Shown here one piece after another: positions 1 through 10,218 of a stretch of DNA of 64,000 nucleotides. Source of the stretch: Symsagittifera roscoffensis (lineage: Eukaryota > Xenacoelomorpha > Acoela > Convolutidae). The notes beneath the pieces were generated by a model. The model searched no databases. It was not told where the DNA came from and saw nothing but the letters and a program-made list of their open reading frames with translations. The position numbers were made by a program, and so were the translations under genes. Every line of letters starts with the position of its first letter. Positions within the stretch are counted from its first letter, which is position 1. The DNA lies in assembly GCF_963678635.1 (NCBI RefSeq), contig NC_087064.1:20696509-20760508 (forward strand), given 5' to 3'.

Positions 1-2526
1 GACATCAGGAAGTTGTCGATTGGCCTGGTGCTAGCCTTATACGTGACATTTGGTCATGAAAACTTTGTGAAAGGACCGGCAAACCTCTTTACCCAAGCGT
101 TGGCAGATTTGAGATTGGATGGACACCTGACTCTGATTGCCATGACCTACGGTCGACTCGGTGACTTGCTTGTGCTGTTGCGTTACCCTGAACAACTACA
201 GGGACCCAGTCGTGAGTTCAATGCACAGTTGGAAACCGCCTCGCTCAAGAAGATGAAAGACTGGAGGACTCTCCTGCTTCAATACCTCTTGCAACAGAAC
301 AGAAGCGTCACGGGAGAGGACAAGGTGGTGACGAACGCAGGCGAATGTAAGCAGTATTGTGGCATGCCCTTACTGACGGACTTGGCTGTCATGATGCGGA
401 TTGATCCGTTGGCTCTGGTCTACGGGCTGAGGGAATTCGTCACAGTGGTGTATGGACCGGTGATGTCTTTTGCGTTCCCGGATGTGCAAGTTAAAGCGTA
501 CAGGAGTTCGGTGTTGTACGTCAACCTGGTCTCAGTCGTGGATTGTTCCGTGCTGAATTGGGTAGAGCAGAGTGAACTGAGAAGGCTGGCTAGCGACGAT
601 AGGCTGTTCGGAAGAATAGCAGAGCCAGGCTGGGTGTTGATGGACTTCAGCAACCACTTCAAGTGCCGAATGGGCCGTGAGGATCTGTCCCACATCCAGT
701 TTAACCCAAAACTTTGGAATTTGAGACCAGTGGTGAAAGATACCGGAGAGGCTGTGAGAGTACCTCAATTGCCAGGAGCCTACACACACGCGAAAGAGAA
801 TCAGCGAACATGGCTTCCTGGTTCCAGGCCGCTGCCGGACCAATGCCCTCGATATCCACCGATAAGGAGGATGTTGTTGGGAGTCACATCTCCCATCATT
901 GCCCCTCGCATCGGAGCAGCTCGTGATGCAGAAAAGAGAATGTTGAAGTGGAGTGAAGGGATGGAGCCGCGCTTCATCGGCTGGAATGTGGCAGCCGCGC
1001 ACACATTCGACTTCTCATTTCCTGATGCTTGGAGTAGGAAAAAGATCAAGGCACTACCCTCCAGGAGACCAGAGGTCTCGGCTGAAACGTGGAACGAAGT
1101 GTATTCTCCCACGGATGACTTATCGAGACTGAAGTGGTCAGGAGAGGTGAAGGTAGTGATGATGGAAGTGGCAAAGGAGAGCAGAGGGGGCTCATATATA
1201 ACGATAGAAGACCTAGCACCACATGGCGAGGAATCTGTGGAATTCCTGGTGAATGATGAGTTATTTTATCATGCAGGAGACGTGACCGTCCCGGCTCGGC
1301 CGGAATCGGGCATAGACTCACGACAAGGACCTTCAGGACCCAGGCCAAAACCTGATGCAGGTGATGATGAATTGATGGATCAGGACGATAACGATGACGA
1401 GACCGGAATTAAGACGGAAAAACCGGGAGAGACCGATCTAGGAGCGTTGGAGAGGGACTTGCTAGAATACCGGTTTAGTGAAGATGACGATGGGGAGGTC
1501 GATGGGAGTCTACTGCTAATGACGCCATCGTCTTTCATGTCCCCTACAAAGGAGGCGTCGGCCGATCTATCTCCGATGGACCCAATAAGCCAGGCTAGAG
1601 AGTGCCGAAGCAAGGATCCGCAGAGACTGCTTCATGAATCACCGAGGAGGAGGAAAATCGAAGAGTCGATGAAGATATCATTCCTCAGTACGATACCAGA
1701 AGAGGAATGGGAAAGATATCAAATGGAACTGGAAGGCAAGACAGGAGCAACCTGGAGCCGAGTGAACTTCATGGAAAAATCGTGGGACGTGATACGACGA
1801 TATGGGACACAATCCATACTGAAGGTGGGATTGAATCAACCCATCATGCGTGAGGTCCTGGAGAAAATAGTGAACTCCATGGAGTCGGATGTTCTGACCG
1901 AGTCAGTTACAGAAGACAGTGCCGATGATCAGCAGGGCACAAAGAAGTTGCTTGTTAGACGAGCCAAAAAAGGGCTGAAGAGACTGAAAGGAAAGACAGG
2001 GAGTCGAGTCGTGAACCAGAGGGTGGTGAAGTCAAAAGCCAAGACCGTGGTGACCTCTCTGATTAGTACGGGTCGGTCAGGCGAGAGCGGGCAAGGAGAT
2101 GGTGCGACACCAGCCGGGGGAGAAAAAGAAAACCTGATACCCCCTATGCTCTTGGCAGGTCTGACCATAACCGCTACGAGATCGAAGAAGACGGCGCGAA
2201 CCCTGGCAGACACTAAGTTAGAAATGGAAATCCTCAGTCAATGTGGATCTGGAGGACTTGAAGATTATAGACCCTCGCGAATCAACATGGCCAAGTTGAA
2301 ACTGGAAGGACAACTCGACGTGGTCGAGTACAGTCGAATAACTGTGCCGGAATCGGTCCATGGGAGATCCGGCAGGGGGTTATGTGGAGATGTTGAAAGC
2401 GAGGAACTCCGCGAGAGGGCACCTGATGGCTTGGAGCGAGAAGCGAGTCATGCAGGAATATCTGAAAGAGCTCACGGAGAATTCGAACTTGAATGGAAAA
2501 GAATACGGAACGGTAATGTCCTCTGA
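1..2526 (+). CDS. Unrecognised long protein of a repeat element, 5' partial
   Basis: The frame is open from the first base of the window, so the true start lies outside; it reads 841 codons to TGA at 2524. I recognise no domain. Visible features are a hydrophobic N-terminal part, an acidic Asp/Glu-rich stretch near 1360-1500, and a strongly basic Lys/Arg stretch near 1945-2045 (residues such as RRAKKGLKRLKGK), which could bind nucleic acid. The DNA is clearly GC-richer than the rest of the window, and no introns are needed. The last part (after about 2360) looks out of frame: the overlapping frame from 2360 reads better there, so a frameshift near 2350-2380 is likely. A decayed relative of the downstream module occurs at 58.6-61 kb, so this is inferred to belong to a mobile or virus-like element rather than to a host gene. 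Confidence 0.6.
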   Translation, partial: DIRKLSIGLVLALYVTFGHENFVKGPANLFTQALADLRLDGHLTLIAMTYGRLGDLLVLLRYPEQLQGPSREFNAQLETASLKKMKDWRTLLLQYLLQQNRSVTGEDKVVTNAGECKQYCGMPLLTDLAVMMRIDPLALVYGLREFVTVVYGPVMSFAFPDVQVKAYRSSVLYVNLVSVVDCSVLNWVEQSELRRLASDDRLFGRIAEPGWVLMDFSNHFKCRMGREDLSHIQFNPKLWNLRPVVKDTGEAVRVPQLPGAYTHAKENQRTWLPGSRPLPDQCPRYPPIRRMLLGVTSPIIAPRIGAARDAEKRMLKWSEGMEPRFIGWNVAAAHTFDFSFPDAWSRKKIKALPSRRPEVSAETWNEVYSPTDDLSRLKWSGEVKVVMMEVAKESRGGSYITIEDLAPHGEESVEFLVNDELFYHAGDVTVPARPESGIDSRQGPSGPRPKPDAGDDELMDQDDNDDETGIKTEKPGETDLGALERDLLEYRFSEDDDGEVDGSLLLMTPSSFMSPTKEASADLSPMDPISQARECRSKDPQRLLHESPRRRKIEESMKISFLSTIPEEEWERYQMELEGKTGATWSRVNFMEKSWDVIRRYGTQSILKVGLNQPIMREVLEKIVNSMESDVLTESVTEDSADDQQGTKKLLVRRAKKGLKRLKGKTGSRVVNQRVVKSKAKTVVTSLISTGRSGESGQGDGATPAGGEKENLIPPMLLAGLTITATRSKKTARTLADTKLEMEILSQCGSGGLEDYRPSRINMAKLKLEGQLDVVEYSRITVPESVHGRSGRGLCGDVESEELRERAPDGLEREASHAGISERAHGEFELEWKRIRNGNVL

Positions 2527-3085
2527 AGCGAATGAAGTCGGATTGGAAAAATTGCTAGAAATCTCCTGGAGGGCGGCCCTCCAGAGATACTTCGACGAGG
2601 CGATGCATGCACCTGCTACGGTGGCGGCATACCTGGCTCATCCTTGCGTGAGAACTGATCTGCAAGTACGGTTGGCTTGGTGCATGATGGGCATCAAGAG
2701 AGCGGAGTATGAAGCCAGTAATGATTCGAGATCACGAGAACAGGAGCTAGAATTGATGGAAGCTCTGCGAGCATTGATCTCAAAGGACGATTCAGCGATA
2801 GCATGGGCTAAGCGAAAGGATGTCCTTTGCTTTGTCAGGTTCGTGGTGGGTCGTATCCCCACTCCTGTTTTGGGAGAATGTATAAAGATCATTCGGCAAA
2901 AGGGAGTTGATTGCGAAAGGAACTTCCTTAGGGCACTACTGGAACTATATCAGGACATGCCATTGACCGTGCCAAGCAAGGAGTCGAATGATATGGAAAG
3001 CTATCGCAAGTTGGAAGAGGTGAGAAGATATTCCAACAGAGAATTGAAAGTGAGCCGGGAGTTGATTGAAGCGGTCAGAGGATAA
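2360..3085 (+). CDS. Unrecognised 241-residue reading frame, probable continuation of the upstream protein
   Basis: This frame overlaps the end of the preceding one by 167 bases. Its protein is helix-rich, with many charged residues, no signal peptide and no membrane segment. The same frame continues with protein-like composition past its TAA (3083-3085) for about 45 codons, to another TAA near 3219. It then appears to pass into the frame of the next long reading frame. The simplest reading is one long polyprotein gene broken by a +1/-1 shift near 2360, a stop at 3083 and a second shift near 3165-3215. Programmed frameshifting is an alternative but no slippery heptamer was noticed. No family is recognised. 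Confidence 0.5.
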   Translation: MGDPAGGYVEMLKARNSARGHLMAWSEKRVMQEYLKELTENSNLNGKEYGTVMSSEANEVGLEKLLEISWRAALQRYFDEAMHAPATVAAYLAHPCVRTDLQVRLAWCMMGIKRAEYEASNDSRSREQELELMEALRALISKDDSAIAWAKRKDVLCFVRFVVGRIPTPVLGECIKIIRQKGVDCERNFLRALLELYQDMPLTVPSKESNDMESYRKLEEVRRYSNRELKVSRELIEAVRG

Positions 3086-3167
3086 AAAGAGTTTGCAACA
3101 CTAGGGAGACTGAAATCGTTCCAATATGTGTCTGGCATACCGGGGATGGCGTATAATCCCTTCGTGA

Positions 3168-5129
3168 ATGAAGAAGCCAGAGCAAGTCATAGTACTCAAT
3201 TTCTGGGTCGAACGTATTAAAGAAACTGGGATGCTGATGGTGGAACAACCCAAGCTGGGAATTATTTTGGAAGAACGAGTGGTCGAACCCTCGGTTCCCG
3301 AGCTAAAGGGGCAAGTGAGTTTTGATTGTGGTTCTTGGGACGGTCCCTTGAAAACCAGTCTAGTGACGATGTGGGAACCCATGAAGCCTTCTTGGTGCCC
3401 TCATCCTAATGCCGGTTTAATCTGGGACATGACGGCGGATATCACGTTAGACCTAGATGATGACGCGAGTTTACATGATCTGGCCATGATACACCATCTG
3501 CTGGCCATGAAGTCGACGAAGCGGAAGAGCAATCCATCCACGGAGCTGCCTGAGGAAAGTCCATCGAGCGATTGGTTGAAGCAAGGCACATGCTTGGCTC
3601 AACAAAGTAGGATGGAAGGGCATGTTTGCAACTTGGGACACTGCCTGATTACGCTGAGCGAGCAGCATCGACAACTGGCACGATTGTACGGAAGATTGAG
3701 CATGTCAGATAAGAGTGCCATGGAGTTGGTTGCAGACTGCCATGGGGTGACGGACGTAAACCTGATCACAGCCTTGGGATTTTGTAGCATGACGAGTTCG
3801 ATAGAATCACTCGAGCGCCTGGAGCGTGCCCATGAGCTAGTGACGTCCCTCAGCGTGGAAGTATTCCCTGGAGCATTACAGACAGAGCAGAAGATTGGAG
3901 GCTGGCGAGAAGCTCTAGAAAACGAAATGAATCTGAAGGATAGTGAAGCCTATCACAGACCTGCTGGTTCAAGATATATGGTGGGTTCAAGCTCCGCGCC
4001 ATACTGTAATAGCAAGTATCCTACGCACATGGTAGTGATGGATGCTAGGACGCAACAAGTGTTGGTTGACCAACTTTTCTCTGTGCCAAAGTGCGTGAGG
4101 TTGGCCAGAATGTCAGAAAGGTCATATGACTTGTTGGCAAAGATCTTTCGGGCAGTCCCGAAGAGATCCGAAGGCGAGTTGCAAGACGTTGTGGGTGAAG
4201 AGTTCATGAGACTGAACGAAGGTAACGTGAGTGAGTTCCAGAAACAGAAAGCGAGTGGAGCGTTACCCACTGAATTCCCCACCATAGAAGAAAAAGACGA
4301 CTTACACAGAATTCTGATGGAGGTGGAACCGTTGCTGGGAGCCTCAGGGTATCGGACCCGAAGGAACATAGTGAGAACCCATGGGGAGTATCCTTGCCAC
4401 TGCTTGGCGCAGACGTTGTGGTACCCCAAACGCGGGAATCTAATGCTAGTATGGGACGTGGAGGAGTTGTACTCCACGGGATTGCCCGATCAGAATCAAC
4501 AAGTGTCAATCGTGGTGGTTAGCGCCATGCTAGCAGTGAGATGGCTGGAGGCTAACGCGGACACAAGTCAACAGGAGACGGCCGTGCCGACTCCTGAACA
4601 GCTGAGCAACGTAAAAATGAGTCGTGAATTGGATCTTTTCAGAACCACCTGCAAGGTTCTGAGGATACCTAAAGCCATTGAGAGAATATGGTCAAGGCAA
4701 AGATTGATGCCTTGGTTCCGTGCAGTGATGACGTCATGGATGTATGAACGCGCGAAGCGTCATATGTCGAGGAACAGGGAAGCCTATCAATCTTTCCAGC
4801 TAGATATAGGACCAGGAGCCTATATGAGAGCATTCTTGACGCACAGAAACGCGGTCACCACAGCGGTGAAGCGGGTAGCTGGAACGCCTTGTGTTACTGA
4901 AGATGAGAAGAAAGAGGTCTTAAGAGCTGACCTAGAACGAAACGTGAGCCTATGTCTTCACAACAGCTTTTGCAGGAACCGGGAGCAGAAGGTGAATGTG
5001 GACTTGCTACCTTGCTGCAAACCGAGGCTGTTGGAACAGGAGAGTTGGGGCACGGCCCGCAACTCCATGGACATGCTGGAGAAAGTGTTGGAAGACAGCG
5101 AAGATCAGGATGGAGAAGTGATGGAGTGA
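3168..5129 (+). CDS. Unrecognised 653-residue protein with Cys-rich C-terminus
   Basis: ATG at 3168 directly follows an in-frame TGA, so either this is a genuine start or the frame is a continuation of the upstream polyprotein after a frameshift; I favour the latter. The protein is mostly alpha-type and charged, with several Cys and His pairs (for example CNLGHC near residue 150 and PCHC near residue 410) and a C-terminal block containing CLHNSFCRNRE then LLPCC, and ends in an acidic tail. The C-terminal block recurs, diverged, at 59129-59329, where it is again followed by the same kind of non-coding region. That shared architecture is the main reason to treat 1-6757 as one element. No RT, integrase, transposase or polymerase motif was found. 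Confidence 0.6.
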   Translation: MKKPEQVIVLNFWVERIKETGMLMVEQPKLGIILEERVVEPSVPELKGQVSFDCGSWDGPLKTSLVTMWEPMKPSWCPHPNAGLIWDMTADITLDLDDDASLHDLAMIHHLLAMKSTKRKSNPSTELPEESPSSDWLKQGTCLAQQSRMEGHVCNLGHCLITLSEQHRQLARLYGRLSMSDKSAMELVADCHGVTDVNLITALGFCSMTSSIESLERLERAHELVTSLSVEVFPGALQTEQKIGGWREALENEMNLKDSEAYHRPAGSRYMVGSSSAPYCNSKYPTHMVVMDARTQQVLVDQLFSVPKCVRLARMSERSYDLLAKIFRAVPKRSEGELQDVVGEEFMRLNEGNVSEFQKQKASGALPTEFPTIEEKDDLHRILMEVEPLLGASGYRTRRNIVRTHGEYPCHCLAQTLWYPKRGNLMLVWDVEELYSTGLPDQNQQVSIVVVSAMLAVRWLEANADTSQQETAVPTPEQLSNVKMSRELDLFRTTCKVLRIPKAIERIWSRQRLMPWFRAVMTSWMYERAKRHMSRNREAYQSFQLDIGPGAYMRAFLTHRNAVTTAVKRVAGTPCVTEDEKKEVLRADLERNVSLCLHNSFCRNREQKVNVDLLPCCKPRLLEQESWGTARNSMDMLEKVLEDSEDQDGEVME

Positions 5130-6757
5130 AGATGACCAAAGAAGAGAAGAGAAGGAGAGAAAACTTGATTGTATTTGTGTGCTAAAACTTAAACCAATCA
5201 ACCAAGTTTTGATTATTGAATTTGTGAAACTTTTTGTTTTGATCTAGTGTGGTCAGACCAAACTATAATGTTGCAATTGTTAAAATTGTTGAAATTGTTG
5301 ATTTTAGTTATGGCTATTTATGTATGTATATGAGGAACCTAGGTGAGTATATTTACCTATTTATTCACGACTGAAGTTTTTAACCTGTGTAAGACACAAC
5401 TTCACTGTGTGGCGACATGGTAAGTTTGAGTAAGCTCGCTCTGGAAGGGTGGGTAACTCAAGAACTTTCCTAGCCACAGAGTTTCTTAGTTTTAATATTG
5501 AGAGGACCGCATAGATGACTGATTATACTTGGTGAGTGAAGTTAAGTTAATTTTAACGGGTGCGTGGCCGTGCCACGTCCCACTTTTTAATCACAAAGAG
5601 CGAAAAGAAGTTTTATGGCAAGACGACGTAAGTAGTCAGAAAAGAAATTTTATCTAGGACACCCTTCATGGTGCAAATTTTGTGAAAATGTTGAAAGGCA
5701 GTGAGATGTAGTACAATGCCATTTGTGAACACGTAGTGAGTTGAGGTGGGGTAGATAAATTTCATTTTCTTATGCGATTTGTAAGATTGATTACAGAAAA
5801 CTGGATAACTACTTGACGATAACCCGGTGTTATGCGATCAATAGGGACATTGATGGGGATTGTCCGGGGAGTATGTGCCATTCTGCCAGATGACACAGCA
5901 CAACCTTCCGGCGACGTAAAAAAGAACGACTAAAGGCCTTATGAACGAAAAAGTGTTGCGAAGGAGGGTCAGAATGTTCTAGAATTTTTAATTTTAAAAT
6001 TTCGATTGAAGAGTGAACATTTCTGAGAAATAGAAAAAGACGGCCATTTTGACTAAAAAAGACGGGAAAACACAACGACGCCAGATATTGTGAAGAACAG
6101 TCGTACCAGAGACAGGAAAATTACGAAGCCTCTTATCGTGGCAATAACACACGATAAGAACCTTAGCGACGGAAATTTGTGGAGAAGGAGGCTTCAGTGG
6201 GGGAAGAAATATACCACGGGACCCTCCCGGGGCACGAAAAATAAGAGATAAGAGTGTTATCTCCAGAATATTACGGGAGCGGAGGCTTGGTCCCCCAGAG
6301 ACTGTTCTATGTGAAGGGACTGTGTAGACCAACTTTATAGCTGCTGTAATGTCATAGATCTTAATTAACACCGTTATTGTTTAATATTTCAGAGTATGAG
6401 TAGCTAGAAAAAGGAAAGGGTCAATCCATCTCCAATGGATTTAATATAGAACTGTCACACAAAAACATATTAAAATAGGTTGTTCGAGCCGTGTTTTTAA
6501 TGACAATCACGTAGTCTGAGGATCCGAGACTCAGCTATGTGGTTGTGTTCGCATGTAAACGAAAGCTGATCAAAAGTCGTTTGACTGATGGCCTAAAAAT
6601 GGTAACTTTTTACTTTGCCCTAAACAGACCAGAAAATCAACTGGCAAGGTCGAGACGGTGAAAAACGAGTAGAATTAAGGTAACTGACGCCTGCCAGTCG
6701 TTAATAGGTACTTTTTCTACGCTCCGTCGCTGTGTAGTATTTGGCGAATGTTACAGA
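5130..6757 (+). other. Conserved, apparently structured 3' non-coding region of the unknown element
   Basis: No convincing coding frame. The region aligns in patches and in order with 59333-61047: TGTGG(C/T)GACATGG near 5408, TTTTAATATT-GGACC near 5490, a hairpin at 5557-5582, GTCCGGGGAGTATGTG near 5863, AATTAACACC near 6362, a TCCAT...ATGGA hairpin near 6425-6440, GTCT...GAGAC near 6512-6530, GAGACGGTGAAAA near 6652, GCCAGTCGT near 6694, and a common end at GCGAATGTTACAG (about 6745-6757). It could be a 3' UTR with RNA signals or a long terminal repeat; the left half of the element is outside the window, so the two cannot be separated here. Confidence 0.6.
5557..5582 (+). other. Hairpin with covarying counterpart at 59855-59883
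   Basis: The apical stem GTGGC-CGT-GCCAC is flanked by partly pairing GGG/CCC. At the corresponding place in the second copy the stem is CAGGA-CGA-TCCTG flanked by GTTGG/CCAAC. The sequences differ but pairing and the CGW loop are kept, which suggests an RNA structure under selection. Confidence 0.45.
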
Positions 6758-6821
6758 TCTAGAATTTATATTCTATCTATTATTTGTTCCGAAAAAAGAA
6801 CATGATGAATTTTCAAATTTC

Positions 6822-7348
6822 AACGAGACTGCTTGTATCAGGGGAAGCTCTGAATGTTCCGACTGCCTTTTAAGTCTATAGAGCAAAAAATAACTTGAAA
6901 AACTTAAATTTAATAAAATAAAAATAAAAAAAAAACTTGAGATAGATTTTTTTATGAAAATCATCACCCCCACACGCCATATAAAGTTCAAAGTGATAGA
7001 TTTTGCTCCTTGTAACAAACAAGTTATGTCAAATAAGCTTCCTTCAACCAATTTGGAGCGACTTCTAAGACGGATTAAATCTCCGCTTACGTGTTAAAAT
7101 AGCGAAGTATATCGCGCGTTTATTGTACCAAATTGGCCAAAAGGGCAATCATTAAAACCCCATAACTTTACGAAAAATGATTACAGGTAAAACAATTTCC
7201 AAATTTAAACTCCGGACAGCAATACCTTTTGAATGATATACAAGAATTTCATCAAAATTGTCTAGTTAAAAAGTCAAAATTTGTCTGAAGAAAAAACCAA
7301 CCTCGAGCACTAATATTCCGTCACTTTCGTTACGAAAGTCGGAATAAC
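6822..7348 (-). repeat. Hairpin-ended ~535-bp repeat, copy 1 (minus orientation)
   Basis: On the minus strand it starts with a GTTCCGACTTTCG-type hairpin end (7338-7348), runs through the shared interior (a TATATGGCGTGTGGGG box near 6965-6985) and ends with the GATACGAGCAGTC-type end at about 6822-6845. It matches 33718-34257 and 37150-37686 over the whole length. No coding capacity is seen, so it is a non-autonomous element. Confidence 0.7.
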
Positions 7349-7490
7349 AAGACTGCTCGTATCAAGGCAAATCCCTGAATGTTCCGACTGCCTCATAAGG
7401 TCTCTGGAGCAGTAATAACATGAAAAATATAAAAGCAATTAAATAAAATTTAAATCTCTCTAAAAAAGTTTGAGATTTAAGAAAACATCA
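7346..7490 (-). repeat. Truncated second copy of the ~535-bp repeat
   Basis: Begins with AACAAGACTGCTCGTATC exactly where the neighbouring copy ends and stays similar for about 145 bases, then the similarity stops. The two copies therefore stand head to tail. Confidence 0.6.
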
Positions 7491-7600
7491 CCCAATCAAA
7501 TAAATGTCTGTTTTTATAGATCAATATGAACGGAATAACATCAATATCCGTAGATGAAACTATGAAATTTTGACTATTTTAATTGTTTGTTTGAAAAGCA

Positions 7601-8528
7601 CCCGGGTTGACCTCCATACACCGAAAATGGTTATCATACAATTCCATACATCAAGTGTATGGAAAAATGCTTGTCATACAATTTTCATACAATTTCTTAA
7701 AATGGTTGAAAACTGGTATAAACTTATTTCTGTGGATGTTTGATTCTTATAAAACAGTCTGGTGATAAAAAACTGAGGTTCTCGTTTTTTGAAAAAAATG
7801 CTTATCATACAATTCCCATATATGGGAATTGTATGACTGGCATTTTTTTGATGGCGACACAAAAAATTTTTCAAGTAATTTTGAAATTTTGGCCCAAAAT
7901 TTTTTTGTTTTTTTTTCAACCGCAAATCGAATTTCGTACGCAAACAAACATTTTTCGAAATTTTTTTTTGCATGCAAAATTTAATATTTTGTGTGCATAA
8001 CGTAGTCCTGGATACGATAAAATTGGCTTTTATTTTCTTTTCACTCAATTTTTTTTTTCAAAAACGCTGAAAATTCCTATTTCTTTTGTATGGGGTGTTA
8101 ATATAAGCCTTGATCAATGTCTGATAACTTGAAAATTCATAAATTTAAAATAATCATCATTAAAAAATTTTGCCAAAAAATAAAAGTTCTTTACTTTTTT
8201 TATATCAATTGTGAAAAACATCCAAATTCAGGTCGTTTGCTATGCATTGTAAATGCAAGACTGTCCAACCTTTGGTGTTTTGAGTAACCAAGGTCTTTGT
8301 CACTTGTGTTCGGCAGCAAACACAACCGAAAAATTTTCAGAAACTAAATTTAGCAAGAAAAAATCAAAATTTTTGGTTTATGGAAAAACATCTATCATAC
8401 AATTTTCATATATGTTTATCATAGAGATTTCATACAATGTTCTGTACGTATGGCATTGTATGGAATTGTATGACAAGAAGTTTTTCATAAATGGAAATTG
8501 TATGATTAGAAGTTTTGGTCAACCCGGG
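7601..8528. mobile_element. Foldback/MITE-like element with CCCGGGTTGACC terminal inverted repeats
   Basis: CCCGGGTTGACC at 7601-7612 is matched by its inverse complement GGTCAACCCGGG at 8517-8528. Both ends contain subterminal arrays of the TCATACAATTCCATA type in opposite orientation, and an internal palindrome is centred near 7821. No transposase is present. Target-site duplication is unclear (only CA on both sides). Its right end runs straight into the first visible exon of the protease-like gene. Confidence 0.65.
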
Positions 8529-8648
8529 CATGTAGCTTTAAAAGTTTTATCTGCTTCATTTAGTTTATCCTATCTCGAATGTGGGGGCAGTTTGATCACA
8601 CCGGATAAGGTCATCTCTTCAGCTTCCTGCTTCTACAACAAAGGAGAG
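8510..8648 (+). CDS. S1-like pseudoprotease gene, exon A (first exon seen)
   Basis: The frame encodes the N-terminal part of a chymotrypsin-fold domain, with the block ECGGSLITPDKVISSASC. In active S1 proteases the equivalent Cys-Gly-Gly-Ser-Leu...Ala-Ala-His-Cys block carries the catalytic His; here that position is Ser, while the two disulfide cysteines are kept. The donor is GAG|GTAAAA at 8649. The acceptor is probably TTAG at 8508-8509, which lies inside the terminal repeat of the neighbouring foldback element, so about six residues before the conserved block would come from transposon sequence. No signal-peptide exon was found upstream. Exon A ends in phase 0 whereas the next clear exon needs one extra base, so a small exon is missing between them; a 22-nt candidate at 34974-34995 has the right phase but is speculative. 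Confidence 0.6.
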
Positions 8649-8705
8649 GTAAAATGAAAATACGTAATGACCGTTAAAACGTTATGAGCAATATAAAACT
8701 AACCA

Positions 8706-8940
8706 ATATCAACAACCGCCTGCACCAGTAAACGCATTAGATGACAATTTTTTGATGATTTTGTAGAAAATATGATTGGCAGACGCATTAAAGTGTCTTG
8801 CCAATCATACTTTCCATAAAATCATCAAAAATTTGTCATCTAATGGGTTTATTGGTCAACTGTAAACTATATGGGAAACATACCATTTCAATTTTGATAA
8901 TTATGTATGCGTTTATTGGTGCAGATTGTTGTTGATAGTA
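8706..8940. repeat. Compound foldback repeat
   Basis: An arm with AACAACCGCCTGCACCAGTA and CATTAGATGACA (from 8706) is repeated inverted at 8795-8860 and again in part at 8905-8940 (TTTATTGGTGCAGATTGTTG). The centre is a pair of inverted TGATTGGCA/TGCCAATCA blocks. It has no coding capacity and is probably a small non-autonomous element in the intron. Confidence 0.6.
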
Positions 8941-10218
8941 TTTTTATATAATTCATGCTAATACTTCGAAAATATAAAACTCACTTTTTTTTTAATTTTA
9001 ATGAAAATCTGTTATTGAATTACTTGATATGCTTGTATTATGTTTTAGTTTGAATCCAAATGGCTGACTGTGTATTTTGGTAAAGTATACTTTTTAATTA
9101 AAAAATATCCTCAAAGAAGTATTTTGTTACGACTAATTTTTTGAATGATTTTTGAAAACCTTAAATGGGTAGTTTCCAATAAAAATATAAAAACAAAATG
9201 CCTAGAAATTTCACTTTATGAAATGTATGGTAAAATTAAACATTTTAAAAAGATGTACCTTCGATTTTTCTTGTGTTCCAATCCGCTTGATTCAGTTTAT
9301 CTTCCTAGAAACTACCATCAAACCAATATCTCAGAAAGAAAGTTAGAAAAGAAACAATGATTTTTTTAGGAGAAAAAAAACAGTTTGCAAACTCGCACAG
9401 CGACTTAACATTGCTTTTTTGTTCCATCCCTTTCTCCGAAAAACAACTCTATTTTTTAATTTTTTTTGTTTTTTTTTTTCACTTACATATTCACGTATCC
9501 CAATTGCATTCAGCCAGGTTGAGTGAGATGTTATGGAAAACAATTTTTTTAGTGTCATCTTGGAAAACTGCGGAAAAAAATTGAACACACTTCACATCGG
9601 TTGCTTTCAGATTCATCAAGTTTGCAGTTTCATGACGGTAGTTGTAGGACACTCAATGAAAAAAATGTTTTAAAACATGGCTCAGACACCACCTTAACCA
9701 CTCAATAATACCATTTTACGTCATCAAGCCATACGCAGCAGTTGAGGCTTAGTTAATTGAGAGTGGATTTTTGCTCCTTCGTTTTTTAGAAAAAAAATGT
9801 AAGATTTGTTCACTCTCAAAATTGTTTTGTTTCATTCGTCGCTAGAAAAATAAAAGTTGCAAATTATATGTCCCGTGAATTCATTTATCCAATTTTCCAA
9901 ATTCGTGCAAACTTTATCACAAAAAATACTGATTTAAAAAGAATTGAGGTAATGTATGTTTTAGCAACTCAAAATTTGAAGTTTAAAAAAAACAGTACTG
10001 CAACTAAGCAGTGTTTGAAATTCAAAAAGAAATACTTGATTTTTCAGGCTTGAAACTCAAACTTGACCAAATGGACGCTCAATTTTCTCTGCAGACTATT
10101 TTTTGTCTTTTTTAAAGCAGCTGAAGTTATTAGATATCACAAAAATTTTACCGCATTCATAAAGATGTTCATAATCAGCTTTAATTAGAGAATGTGCCTT
10201 GCGCCAAGTAATGTATTT
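8941..10218. other. AT-rich intron sequence, nothing recognised
   Basis: Intron of the protease-like gene between the foldback repeat and the 5' LTR. Only short random frames and T-rich runs are seen. Confidence 0.6.

Noticed and set aside
5858-5875. CCGGGGAGTATG resembling an 18S rRNA segment
   Set aside because: Flanking bases on both sides do not follow rRNA, and the second copy at 60145 shares the element's own context rather than the rRNA context.
10200-10218. Target-site duplication of the LTR element
   Set aside because: Flanks TATTT and TGAAA do not match for any 4-6 bp choice with the TG...CA ends, so none is claimed.
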